A stretch of 64,000 nucleotides of DNA from an uncultured Pelagibacteraceae bacterium. GTDB taxonomy: Bacteria > Pseudomonadota > Alphaproteobacteria > Pelagibacterales > Pelagibacteraceae. A model generated the notes under the pieces. That model was given only the letters and a program-made list of their open reading frames with translations, was not told the DNA's origin and searched no databases. Shown here piece by piece: positions 18,498 through 27,161 of this stretch. The stretch covers positions 17,501-81,500 of the forward strand of contig CACLYO010000001.1 in NCBI GenBank assembly GCA_902611145.1, given 5' to 3'. Made by a program: the position numbers and the translations under genes. Numbering within the stretch: position 1 is the stretch's first letter; the number at the start of each line of letters is the position of its first letter.

Positions 18498-19791
18498 TCT
18501 GTATTAAATTAATAATTTTTTTAATTGGTATTATTTTATTTTCTATTTCAAAAGATCTACCATTTTCTAAAATTTTTGTTGCTGCAAACTCCATAGCTGG
18601 ATAAGCAGCTCTCAAAAGTTGATTTGCATAAATCACTAACTTAAATCCATTTTTAATTAAATCTTTCTCGTAAACTTTTGAATATGTTGAAGGAACAGAA
18701 ACTAAAGGTATAAAATTTTTACTTTTCTTAAATTTTTTTGAAAAAGAAAAAATCTCGTTAGGTGTATTTTCTTTGCTGTGTATCAAAATTGCATCAGCAC
18801 CAGCTTTAGAATATGTTTCAGCTCTTTTAAGTGCATCGTTAAGTCCTTTTCCTACAATGAAACTTTCAATTCTTGCAATGACCATAAAATCTTTTGATCT
18901 TCTAGTTTTACAAATCTTTTTAATTTTTTTTGAAAATATTTCAGGTTTATCTTGTTTAGTGTTCTTTTGATTTTTAAATAGTGAGTTTTTTTTTAATCCA
19001 ATTTTATCTTCCATAATAATTGCTGAAACACCTGATCTCTCCAAAGATCTAACAAGAAAAGGCAAATGTTCTAATTGTCCACCATTGTCAGCATCAAAGA
19101 CCAATGGTTTTGTTGTTACGTCCATCATATCATTAAGAGACGAAACTCTAGATGAAAAATCAACAGAAGAATTGTCTGGTTTACCTTTAGTAGCTGAGTC
19201 AGTTAAGCTTGATGACCACATTCCATCAAATTCTAAATCAATACTTTTTTTTTTAACTTTAAGATTTTCTATTATTAATCCAGTTAATGAATTATGTGAC
19301 TCTAAAATTCTTACAATATTTTTAGTTTCCATTAATCTTTTTAATCTAGAAACTCGATTTTGTGGAGTTGAAGTTAATTCCAAAATCTTATTTTTAATAA
19401 TAGTAGAAGATATATTTTTTGTATATTTTGGCTCTATTAGTTTTCCAGACCATGCCCTAAGAGCTTTGATTACTCGAGCTCGTGTTTTTTTTTGAATTCC
19501 TTTTTTCCAATCATCACCATGCACAACAAAATCAGGTTTCACAATTTTTAAATTTTGAACATAATCCAAAGTTTTTTGAGGAATTACTTTTTCAACAAAT
19601 TTTATATTTTGTAAAATTATTCGTCTTTGCTCAAAATTTAAATAAGGAATATTTTTATAACTAGCTATTGCTTCATCTGTTAGAAGTCCAACGGTAACTT
19701 TTCCTAATTTAGAAGCGGTTTTAAGAATATTTATATGACCTTTATGCAGAATATCTGCAGACAAACCTACATATACAATTTTTTTTTTCAT
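18490..19791 (-). CDS. pepM: Phosphoenolpyruvate mutase fused to an N-terminal cytidylyltransferase-like domain
   Basis: 433 residues, two domains. Residues 1 to about 135 are a small nucleotidyltransferase: HKGH at 16-19, i.e. the HxGH motif of the cytidylyltransferase superfamily. Residues from about 147 are PEP mutase: the diagnostic EDKxxxxxNS motif is at 261-270 and the metal-binding DADNGG at 233-238. PEP mutase makes the carbon-phosphorus bond (PEP to phosphonopyruvate). The fused domain is expected to make a CMP-phosphonate for transfer to a macromolecule, as known for PntC-type cytidylyltransferases. It leads the minus-strand operon pepM-ppd-reductase, with its promoter presumably in the 399-base gap upstream. 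Confidence 0.92.
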   Translation of the reverse strand: MKKKIVYVGLSADILHKGHINILKTASKLGKVTVGLLTDEAIASYKNIPYLNFEQRRIILQNIKFVEKVIPQKTLDYVQNLKIVKPDFVVHGDDWKKGIQKKTRARVIKALRAWSGKLIEPKYTKNISSTIIKNKILELTSTPQNRVSRLKRLMETKNIVRILESHNSLTGLIIENLKVKKKSIDLEFDGMWSSSLTDSATKGKPDNSSVDFSSRVSSLNDMMDVTTKPLVFDADNGGQLEHLPFLVRSLERSGVSAIIMEDKIGLKKNSLFKNQKNTKQDKPEIFSKKIKKICKTRRSKDFMVIARIESFIVGKGLNDALKRAETYSKAGADAILIHSKENTPNEIFSFSKKFKKSKNFIPLVSVPSTYSKVYEKDLIKNGFKLVIYANQLLRAAYPAMEFAATKILENGRSFEIENKIIPIKKIINLIQND

Positions 19792-20190
19792 TAATTAAGT
19801 TAAATTGAAAATATTGTTTAGATAATAACAAACAGAATTGCAATAAATAAAATAGAAAATTAATATCAACAAAAATCAATACAACTGTTATGAAAATTCT
19901 TTTTAAAAAATTTAAAACATATACTATTTGGATAAATATTGATCAAATTAGATTGAACTGATGATTTTGTTAACTATGACGAATCATAATGTATCTTCAG
20001 TATCTAGAATACTAGCGTTATTTAAAATCCCACTTAAAGTAATAACAAGCCTATCATTAGTTTATATACATAAATCCTGTGGATATGTCATTAAGGTATT
20101 TTAGTCTTATATTAACTTTAGAATATATAGGAATTCTGTAAAATTAGTAAATTAAAATTAATAAATAATTTAATATAAAATTAAAATTAA
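19792..20190. other. 399-base intergenic region
   Basis: The only gap over 300 bases. It must hold the promoter of the pepM operon (right-to-left) and the 3' end of the glycosyltransferase at 20191. No clear RNA gene, terminator hairpin or repeat is visible. One short plus-strand open frame (19961-20104) is described separately. The rest is A/T-rich sequence with several possible -10-like hexamers that I could not rank. Confidence 0.6.
19961..20104 (+). CDS. Short open frame, possible gene remnant
   Basis: ATG at 19961 to TAG at 20102-20104, 47 residues, beginning MILLTMTNHN and ending HKSCGYVIKVF. The middle (LALFKIPLKVITSLSL) is hydrophobic. Base composition is less AT-rich than the flanks, which hints at former coding sequence. 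The C-terminal pattern vaguely recalls the end of a longer housekeeping protein, but I cannot name one with confidence. No convincing ribosome-binding site precedes it. It could be a small membrane peptide, a degraded gene end left by island exchange, or chance. Confidence 0.25.
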   Translation: MILLTMTNHNVSSVSRILALFKIPLKVITSLSLVYIHKSCGYVIKVF

Positions 20191-21432
20191 TTAATCAGTA
20201 AAATTTTTTTTAATAAATGAATTACAATCCATTATATTGTTAAATTTTTTTCTATTCTTAGATACAAGGATATAATTTTTTTTATATAATCTTTTTATTA
20301 AAAATTTTTTAATTCTATAACAAAATAAAAATAATTTCTTTATATTGTAAGCTATAAAAATAATAATTAATGGAAAAATGAAAAATAGTTTTGAAAGATT
20401 ATTTCTTCTAAGCTCTGAATAAATAATCGAATTAAAGTTTGTAAAATTGAGATCTATTTTGGATCTGTAACTATAATATATTTTAATCTTATAAAATTGT
20501 ATTAAACTTCCAGCATATACCAAATATTTAATGATATTACTTTTCCATTTTTGATTAATATACGGATGTTTTATTATACATTCAAAAAAATATATAGGTG
20601 ATAATCCAACCTGATGTAATTTTTCAGATATTTTACCGCTTAATTCTAAATTCAAATTGATAAAATCGTAATCATTAGATCGAATATCTTTAGGAGAAGG
20701 ATCTTTGTATATATTTGTACCTCTGCCAGTTGATAATTTTGATGCACCAACCCAAAAAAGAGGTTCATTTATTTGTAAGTATTTTTTTGTTTCATATAAA
20801 ATACTTATCATTGAATAATAATCAGGAATTACAGAATGAAAGAAAAAATTATTTGATTTTTTTTTTATTTTCATCATCAATGATCTTTTTATTAAGCCAC
20901 TTGTATAAATCATTGGCAATTCAGTTCTTACTGAGATTCCAGTAAGTGATAATAATAATGAGATAGTAGAATTTTTTATTTTTGGTTTTTCATAAAAATT
21001 TTGATAATCACAAACCCTATCTCCATATAAATCTTCTACACCATCCCAGTAATAGAACGCAGGCTTTGTATGAATAGCCTCTATACTATTATCAAATTGA
21101 ATTAAGTAATTATCTAATTTTTCAAAAAAATTTGGTAATACTCCATCGTCATCCCCTAGAATTGTAATCCATTCTCCTGACGCATAATTAAGCATAAATT
21201 CATAATTTTTAGTTTGTGTTAATTTAATAGGAGGTTTTAGTATTTTTACTCTACTATCATTTATTGAATTTAAGACTTCTTTTGTATTATCAGTAGAATG
21301 ATCATCTGATATCAAAAGCTCAAAGTTTTTATAGTCATTTTCTAAAACGCTTTTTAAAGTAAATTCTAAATATTTCGACTTGTTGTATGTAGGTATTAAA
21401 ATTGAGTATTTGACAGTATTTTTTTCAATCAT
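20191..21432 (-). CDS. Family 2 glycosyltransferase
   Basis: 413 residues, GT-A fold. N-terminal SILIPTYNKSKYL, SDDHSTDNT near 42-50, and the metal-binding DDD at 94-96 in GDDDGVLP. The domain ends near 240. The C-terminal part is long and includes a hydrophobic stretch at about 345-370 that may anchor it to the membrane. The gene stands alone: the 399-base gap lies after its stop, and the divergent gmhA starts 61 bases from its start. Acceptor and donor are unknown. Confidence 0.78.
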   Translation of the reverse strand: MIEKNTVKYSILIPTYNKSKYLEFTLKSVLENDYKNFELLISDDHSTDNTKEVLNSINDSRVKILKPPIKLTQTKNYEFMLNYASGEWITILGDDDGVLPNFFEKLDNYLIQFDNSIEAIHTKPAFYYWDGVEDLYGDRVCDYQNFYEKPKIKNSTISLLLSLTGISVRTELPMIYTSGLIKRSLMMKIKKKSNNFFFHSVIPDYYSMISILYETKKYLQINEPLFWVGASKLSTGRGTNIYKDPSPKDIRSNDYDFINLNLELSGKISEKLHQVGLSPIYFFECIIKHPYINQKWKSNIIKYLVYAGSLIQFYKIKIYYSYRSKIDLNFTNFNSIIYSELRRNNLSKLFFIFPLIIIFIAYNIKKLFLFCYRIKKFLIKRLYKKNYILVSKNRKKFNNIMDCNSFIKKNFTD

Positions 21433-21493
21433 CTTCTATAAATCTATAATTTTTAATCATTTTTTTTTCTAAAGAATAGTATATTTAAAAGGT

Positions 21494-22069
21494 ATGGATA
21501 ACTCAATTGTAAATAAACTCTTAAACAATGAAATTAATGATTTACAAAAAGTTCTTAAAGAAATTATAAATATTAAAAGTTTTGAAACACTTTGTATAAA
21601 GTGTTTAAAAGCTATAAAAAAAAAGAAAAAAATTATTTTTTTTGGCAATGGTGGAAGTGCTGCAGACTCTCAACATTTAGCAACAGAATTAACTGTAAAA
21701 TATAAAAAAATAAGAAAAGCAATAGCCGCTGTTGCATTATCAACTGACAATTCTGCAATTACAGCTATTGGTAATGATTATAATTTTAAATATATTTTTT
21801 CAAGACAATTAGAAGCTATAGGCAATCAAGGAGATATTGCTATAGCACTAACCACTTCAGGCAATAGTCAAAACTTAATAGAAGCTATGAAATTAGCAAA
21901 AAAGAAAAAAATTTTTACAGCTTGTTTTTCAGGAAACAAAGGTGGAAAAATTAAGAAGCATGTAAATTGTCCAATTATATTTGAAACAAAAAATACATCT
22001 GTTATTCAAGTTGTTGAATTATTGATGGGGCAAGTTTTATGTGATTTCCTTGAAAGAAATGTTAAATAA
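21494..22069 (+). CDS. gmhA: Sedoheptulose 7-phosphate isomerase
   Basis: SIS-domain isomerase, 191 residues, the usual GmhA length. It converts sedoheptulose 7-phosphate to D-glycero-D-manno-heptose 7-phosphate, the entry step to ADP- or GDP-heptose. Visible motifs are FGNGGSAADSQHLATEL (about 50-66), ALSTDNSAITAIGND, and TTSGNSQN with the C-terminal metal-site region. The later heptose genes (kinase at 32388, fused phosphatase/guanylyltransferase at 29086) are in the same part of the window, which supports this over a generic phosphosugar isomerase. It overlaps the downstream membrane gene. Confidence 0.9.
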   Translation: MDNSIVNKLLNNEINDLQKVLKEIINIKSFETLCIKCLKAIKKKKKIIFFGNGGSAADSQHLATELTVKYKKIRKAIAAVALSTDNSAITAIGNDYNFKYIFSRQLEAIGNQGDIAIALTTSGNSQNLIEAMKLAKKKKIFTACFSGNKGGKIKKHVNCPIIFETKNTSVIQVVELLMGQVLCDFLERNVK

Positions 22070-23648
22070 TCTTTTTGAAAAAGTTTTTCAAAATAAAAAT
22101 TTTTGTTATTTAAGTTTAATTATATTTTTTGCATTATTATCTTTTTTTTATTCAAATATCATTGATCAGCGTGCAATAACTGACTCATTAATTATTTCAG
22201 ATAAGATTTATTATGAGGATAAATTTAATCCTTTTTATTTATCTCAAAAGAATGGTTATTCAGCATTAATATTTAGTTTAAAATTTTTAATTGAATTTGG
22301 AATAAGTACTAAATTTTTAAATTTTGCAATTTTATTTTTTTCATTATTATTTAATGCATTTGGTATTTATTTAATTTCAAAATCAATATGTAAAAATAAT
22401 TTTTTTTCCCTTATAACATCGGTAATAATTTTAACTTTTCAAATTAATTTTGGTGATCTTGATTATCCTACTATGGTTATTTCAGAGCATACAAACTCCA
22501 TGTTATCATCTGCGATAGTAGTATTTATTTTTGGTTTAATTTCTAATCAAAAGATCTCAACAGCTTTAATAATATCAATTTTTTTAATATCATTTCATGT
22601 TTTAATTGGATTATGGCTTACCTCTATTTTAATCTTTTCAATTATTTTTTTTCAAAATGAAAAAATATACTCTTTTTTTAATTCAAAGAAAGATATTATA
22701 TTTTTAACTATTGCTCTAATTTTTTTATTCTTAAGTTTTTTTTATTTCCAACAAAGTAAAATATTAAATCCATATACATATGATCAAAAATCATTTGATG
22801 TTTATATGGAAATGTGGGAACTCCACAGAAGTAATTTTTTTAAAATTAATTATAATTATATTATATTAACATTTTTTTTAGTCATAATTTTATATTTTAT
22901 GAGAAACGAAAAAAAATTAGTTTTTTTTATAAATACATTATTTTTAAGTATATTTCTTTCGTTTATTATTTATATAACTTACAAACTTACAATTTATCAA
23001 TTTTTACCTAATTTTTTAACGGATATTTTTCTAAAAGTAATTCCGTCTAGATTTTTTCTTTTACATTCTGTAATTGGACCAGCGATTATATTATCAGCTT
23101 TTTTTTACGTCATAAATAAATTCCTTCATAATAATAATATAATATTGTTGATTTTATTATTAATAGTTTCTCACCCAGTTTTATTTTATGAAAAATATTT
23201 AAATAAAGTCACAAGTTTTCACAGTAGTTGGAATAATCCAGAACCTGATAACAATTTTTGGAATAATATTAAAAATGATAATCTTAAAGGAAAACTAATT
23301 TTAACATCTGTTAATTCTTGTAAAAAAACAATTTTAATAGCAAGAAAGCCAATTTTAATATGTGTTGAATCTTTAGATATGATTCCTTATCAACCAAAAT
23401 TGGTTGCTCCAATCAAAGAAATAATTGAAGAGGTTTATGATATAAATTTTGATAATCCGGTTGAAAAAAACCACGGTGGATTATGGTATGATGTTTCATA
23501 TAAAGAGCAGTTTGAAAATAGAAATGTTAATGAATGGCACTTACTATCAAAAAAGTATAATTTAGGAGCACTTATTTTACCAAAAAATTGGAATATAAAT
23601 TTGGATAAAACATTTGTAGGAGCCAAATATGCTTATTATAAATTCTAA
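22059..23648 (+). CDS. Polytopic membrane protein, possible GT-C glycosyltransferase
   Basis: 529 residues from the ATG at 22059; GTG at 22041 and TTG at 22050 are alternatives further inside gmhA. About ten hydrophobic helices run from residue 15 to about 375, followed by a soluble C-terminal domain of about 150 residues. The layout (multi-pass body, acidic residues in the first outer loop, soluble tail) is that of GT-C enzymes that use polyprenyl-phosphate sugars as donors. No family motif is recognised, so a polymerase or other membrane role is possible. It is coupled to gmhA by an 11-base overlap. Confidence 0.5.
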   Translation: MLNNLFEKVFQNKNFCYLSLIIFFALLSFFYSNIIDQRAITDSLIISDKIYYEDKFNPFYLSQKNGYSALIFSLKFLIEFGISTKFLNFAILFFSLLFNAFGIYLISKSICKNNFFSLITSVIILTFQINFGDLDYPTMVISEHTNSMLSSAIVVFIFGLISNQKISTALIISIFLISFHVLIGLWLTSILIFSIIFFQNEKIYSFFNSKKDIIFLTIALIFLFLSFFYFQQSKILNPYTYDQKSFDVYMEMWELHRSNFFKINYNYIILTFFLVIILYFMRNEKKLVFFINTLFLSIFLSFIIYITYKLTIYQFLPNFLTDIFLKVIPSRFFLLHSVIGPAIILSAFFYVINKFLHNNNIILLILLLIVSHPVLFYEKYLNKVTSFHSSWNNPEPDNNFWNNIKNDNLKGKLILTSVNSCKKTILIARKPILICVESLDMIPYQPKLVAPIKEIIEEVYDINFDNPVEKNHGGLWYDVSYKEQFENRNVNEWHLLSKKYNLGALILPKNWNINLDKTFVGAKYAYYKF

Positions 23649-23691
23649 ATTTTCTTTACATTTTTTTTAAAAGATTATAAAAAAATATGAT

Positions 23692-25116
23692 ATGCCGCAT
23701 GATATTGAATATACTTTAAGTGAGTCTGCAAAAGTACTGCAAAATGCTAATTTAATTAAAAAATATCATGCTAATCTTGTTTATGATTATACTGAATATC
23801 CAACTAAAGGACACTGGTCCGAAAATTTTTCTGATATAGATTATAAAAATGCAATAACTGAATGGTTTCCAAAAAATAAAACTAAACCTGTTCTATTTTA
23901 TGTACATACTCCCTTTTGTGAACAACTTTGTAATTTTTGTTTATGCAGTAAAGAAATCACTCAAGATTATGAACGTGTCAAAGAGTATTTGTATAAGTAT
24001 TTATCTAAAGAGTTAGATTTATTAGAAGACCATTTAATAAAAAATAAAATTAATTTTAATTTTAAAGAAATCTATTTTGGTGGCGGTTCACCAACTTATT
24101 ATAGAGAAGAAGAATTTAAGTTTTTAATAAATAGGATTAAAAAATTTATTAATTTTGATAATCTTGGAGATTTTACTGTTGAAGTAGACCCAAGAAGAGT
24201 TAATGAAGAAAGATTAATATTTTATCATGAGATGGGTGTAAATCGTTTATCTTTTGGTATTCAAGATTTTGATCCTGGAGTACAAGAAGAAATTAACAGA
24301 CCCCAACCACCAGAAATGGTTGACAAACTTTTAACTAAAAAAGTAAGAAAATTATTTCCAGTTATCAATTTTGATCTACTTATAGGATTGCCTAGACAAA
24401 ATATTGAAACAATAACAAAAACTATAAACTCAGTTGTAGAATTAAAACCAAGTCAATTACAAACTATGTATGTTCATTATAAACCAGGAACTAGAAAATA
24501 TATGATCAAAATGGTTAGGAACGAACCAATGTTAGATTTTTTTGACAGGAAGGCTGTTTTTCAAAAAGCATCAGAGTTATTAATTAAATCTGGTTATACC
24601 AGAGCAGGATTTGAGAGTTATTCCTTACCAGAAGATCCACTCACAAAATCTATGGTAGAAAAAAAAGCGGTATATAATTCCTTAGGTACGCAAAAAGGAG
24701 AGGCAACAAATTTTATAGCAGTTGGAAGTTCAGCACATGGAGTTTTAAATGATCAATTTTATTTTCAGAATTATTATGAGCAGCCACTTTATAGAAAAGC
24801 TTTAGATGAAGATAGATTTCCAATCTATAGAGGTCTTAAAATGACAGAAGATGATACAATAAGAAGAGAAGTTATAAGACATATTAGGACTTTTTTTAAT
24901 ATTGAGTTTGGTTATTTTACAAAGAAATATTCAAAAAAATTTACTAATTATTTTGATGAAGAATTAAATAGATTAAAAGTTTTTGAAAAAGATAATCTTT
25001 TAAAATTAAGTGATAACAATATTATACTAACACCATTAGGAGAACATTTTTCTCCACAAATTGCCAATGTTTTCGATATTTATAATGACCAAAAATTTTA
25101 TAAAAAAATCATTTAA
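23692..25116 (+). CDS. HemN-like radical SAM enzyme
   Basis: 474 residues, oxygen-independent coproporphyrinogen III oxidase family. The HemN-type cluster motif has Cys76-x3-Cys80-x2-Cys83 plus Cys85. N-terminal KKYHANLV-DYTEYPT parallels the HemN start, GGGSPTY is at 130-136 and EVDPRR follows. A HemN C-terminal region is present (about 375-470), so it is not a short HemW. True HemN decarboxylates coproporphyrinogen in haem synthesis. Here it lies between glycan genes, so it may be a paralogue with another radical reaction or a displaced haem gene. Family is firm, role uncertain. Confidence 0.75.
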   Translation: MPHDIEYTLSESAKVLQNANLIKKYHANLVYDYTEYPTKGHWSENFSDIDYKNAITEWFPKNKTKPVLFYVHTPFCEQLCNFCLCSKEITQDYERVKEYLYKYLSKELDLLEDHLIKNKINFNFKEIYFGGGSPTYYREEEFKFLINRIKKFINFDNLGDFTVEVDPRRVNEERLIFYHEMGVNRLSFGIQDFDPGVQEEINRPQPPEMVDKLLTKKVRKLFPVINFDLLIGLPRQNIETITKTINSVVELKPSQLQTMYVHYKPGTRKYMIKMVRNEPMLDFFDRKAVFQKASELLIKSGYTRAGFESYSLPEDPLTKSMVEKKAVYNSLGTQKGEATNFIAVGSSAHGVLNDQFYFQNYYEQPLYRKALDEDRFPIYRGLKMTEDDTIRREVIRHIRTFFNIEFGYFTKKYSKKFTNYFDEELNRLKVFEKDNLLKLSDNNIILTPLGEHFSPQIANVFDIYNDQKFYKKII

Positions 25117-26020
25117 AATTAAAAATCTTTTTTGCATTTAAAAATAAGTATAAAGTAATAACTATTAAGTAATCTACAAAAGTATATATTAGGGCACCAA
25201 CCAAAGCTAGTTCTTTGGAGATATTGATGTAACCAAATAAAAAAACAGTACTTAGTTCTTTCATTCCAAATATAATAAATTGAAGTTGGCTTAGCAATTC
25301 CACTAATGGAACAAATATTAATAGTTGAATTAAGAAAGAATTTTTACTTAGAAATAAAAATATTAAAAAATATATAAATATATTCAAAACTTGAATGCAA
25401 AAGTTTATTAGAAATAATTTTAAAATATTCTTTTTTAAAACTAATGATATTGCATTAACAGTTTTTAGATTTTTACCTAAAGAAAATTTTTTTGAAAAAA
25501 AAATTATTAATTTATTTAAGTTAAAAAAAGCAAATGTTAATAGAATTAAAAGAATAATTAAAGCTATAATTAAATTGAAGTTGTCATAGTTTTTTAAATT
25601 CAAGTAAATCAATATTCCAAAAATTACAAAAATAATTTTAAAAAAAAGAGCTAAAAATTTGTCTAAAAAAATTAAAATTATACTTTTTTTATTTCCTAGC
25701 TCTCTTTTAATTTTAATAAACTTTGCTGCTTCAATTGCTAGAGTAGAGCTGAAAATTAAACTAAAAGAAAAACCTGTAACAATATTTTTAAAAAATTCTA
25801 TAAATTTTATCTTTGAAAAATTGCTAACAATTATAAACCACCTAATTGTCATTAATAAAGGTAGAATTAAAAAAAATAAATATATTATAAAAATTTCTTT
25901 TATATTAATTTTTTTAAAACTTAATATAAAGTTTTCTTGATTTATAAATTTAAAAAATAAGTAAACAACTAAAATAAAAGTTGTTATTTTAAAAAAGAGA
26001 AATAAACTATTTTTTTTCAT
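25109..26020 (-). CDS. Membrane protein of the lysylphosphatidylglycerol synthase TM/flippase-like family
   Basis: 303 residues, about eight hydrophobic helices from residue 8 to 297 and almost no soluble domain. The helix pattern and the helix-5/6 region with a FGMKELSTVFLFG stretch near 250-262 recall the UPF0104/LPG-synthase-TM family (AglD/HpnL-like), whose members move or help modify polyprenyl lipids and hopanoids. It overlaps the 3' end of the HemN-like gene by 8 bases (convergent) and is divergent from the Rieske protein. A role in moving a lipid-linked sugar is inference. Confidence 0.55.
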   Translation of the reverse strand: MKKNSLFLFFKITTFILVVYLFFKFINQENFILSFKKINIKEIFIIYLFFLILPLLMTIRWFIIVSNFSKIKFIEFFKNIVTGFSFSLIFSSTLAIEAAKFIKIKRELGNKKSIILIFLDKFLALFFKIIFVIFGILIYLNLKNYDNFNLIIALIILLILLTFAFFNLNKLIIFFSKKFSLGKNLKTVNAISLVLKKNILKLFLINFCIQVLNIFIYFLIFLFLSKNSFLIQLLIFVPLVELLSQLQFIIFGMKELSTVFLFGYINISKELALVGALIYTFVDYLIVITLYLFLNAKKIFNFK

Positions 26021-26025
26021 TTTTT

Positions 26026-26039
26026 TTGATTTAAATCAA
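26026..26039. promoter_or_regulatory. Perfect FNR/FixK-type palindrome
   Basis: TTGATTTAAATCAA, a 14-base perfect palindrome matching TTGAT-N4-ATCAA, the consensus of FNR/Anr/FixK regulators. It lies 6-19 bases upstream of the minus-strand start at 26020, where it would cover the ribosome-binding region, and about 100 bases upstream of the plus-strand gene at 26138. In DNA this AT-rich the match can be chance, and no regulator gene is in the window. Confidence 0.3.
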
Positions 26040-26086
26040 TTTACTTGTAATATTTTATTGAGTATTTTGCTGTCATATTTAGGTAT

Positions 26087-26116
26087 TTGTATTTTTTATA
26101 AAATAAACTATATAAG
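26087..26116 (+). promoter_or_regulatory. Candidate promoter of the Rieske gene
   Basis: TTGTAT (26087-26092) lies 16 bases before TATATA (26109-26114), or 18 before the overlapping TATAAG (26111-26116). The gene starts 22 bases further on. A plausible sigma-70 arrangement, but the A/T background makes -10-like hexamers frequent. Confidence 0.25.
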
Positions 26117-26137
26117 TTATCTTTAAAATATTAATAT

Positions 26138-27136
26138 ATGCAATCATTTACAACAGAACAGATTATTAACACAGGAAAACAATTAGGGTTTAAATATAAA
26201 TCATTTACTTTTTCAATAAAAGGAAGATATAAATCATCTGACGCGTTATTTAATCATAGAGATATTCCACATTTTAATCATCTTCATAAAAATTTAGCAG
26301 GAGGATATGGCAATGAAGGAGTATATTATGGTGATGTAGTCTCTTTTATAAGATATTTTAAATTTTTTTTAATTTCTTTTCCAATATTAACCTTAATGAA
26401 AGATGATGGAAAAAATAGAGTTTTAGAAACTTACAGTTTTTTTTGTTTTCAGTTTTTAAAATTGAACGAAGAAATAGATTTACCAGAAAGCGGATGTGAA
26501 TCTAAAATTACATACTATATTGGATGTAAGCACGAAATTTTACTAAATATTTTTCTACCTTTTTTTAAAAAAATGTTTAAAAAAAGTTTTAATGATTATA
26601 AAAATGATGATCATCCATTTTTGAATAGAAGAGCTGACTTGAGAGCTAAAGGTTTTAGTTTTAATAAAGATGATATTTCAAATTTTACTTATGAAGATTG
26701 CCTTAACATTAAATCTCAAAATTGTTTTTTTGATTATAAATCGATGTTAAGTGAAAAAATATCAGTTAATATAAATGACATTAAAGAGAATGAACTAAAA
26801 ATAGTTAATGATATAAATATTCTAAGCTTCCAATTTTATAGAGATAAAAATTTAATTAAAATATATCCTGTTGTATGCCCACATGAAGGCGGATATCTTG
26901 GGCTAAATAATGAGGTAGGGGTTAAATTTAATTTTGAGAATTTTAAAAATTCAGAATGTAAAGTAAGGTGTAATATTCATAATAGAAGATTTGATCCAAT
27001 AATAACTATAGATTTAAAAAATAGCAAAGATAGCTATAAGTCTAATGTATATGATTTTAAGATTAATGATGGGAATATTTTTATAAATCTTAGAAATGAC
27101 CTAAATAGTAGAAAAAATCTAGATTGGTCAAAATAA
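26138..27136 (+). CDS. Protein with C-terminal Rieske-type 2Fe-2S domain
   Basis: 332 residues, not recognised as a named family. A Rieske motif lies near the C-terminus: CPHEGG (about residues 248-253) and CNIH (about 280-283), i.e. Cys-x-His and Cys-x2-His cluster ligands separated by 28 residues. The preceding about 200 residues contain an HFNHLHKN region and a FFCFQFLKL-type strand and could be a ligand-binding or catalytic domain. This order is the reverse of ordinary Rieske oxygenases. The next gene is a 2OG-oxygenase-like protein 25 bases downstream, so an oxidative modification step is plausible. Function unknown. Confidence 0.55.
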   Translation: MQSFTTEQIINTGKQLGFKYKSFTFSIKGRYKSSDALFNHRDIPHFNHLHKNLAGGYGNEGVYYGDVVSFIRYFKFFLISFPILTLMKDDGKNRVLETYSFFCFQFLKLNEEIDLPESGCESKITYYIGCKHEILLNIFLPFFKKMFKKSFNDYKNDDHPFLNRRADLRAKGFSFNKDDISNFTYEDCLNIKSQNCFFDYKSMLSEKISVNINDIKENELKIVNDINILSFQFYRDKNLIKIYPVVCPHEGGYLGLNNEVGVKFNFENFKNSECKVRCNIHNRRFDPIITIDLKNSKDSYKSNVYDFKINDGNIFINLRNDLNSRKNLDWSK

Positions 27137-27161
27137 TATATTAGTATAAAAGCAAATTAAG

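Noticed and set aside
18773-19664. Plus-strand open frames opposite pepM (19085-19495, 19482-19664, 18773-18970)
   Set aside because: They are antisense shadows: the minus-strand frame carries intact PEP mutase and HxGH motifs, and the opposite frames have no recognisable domain.
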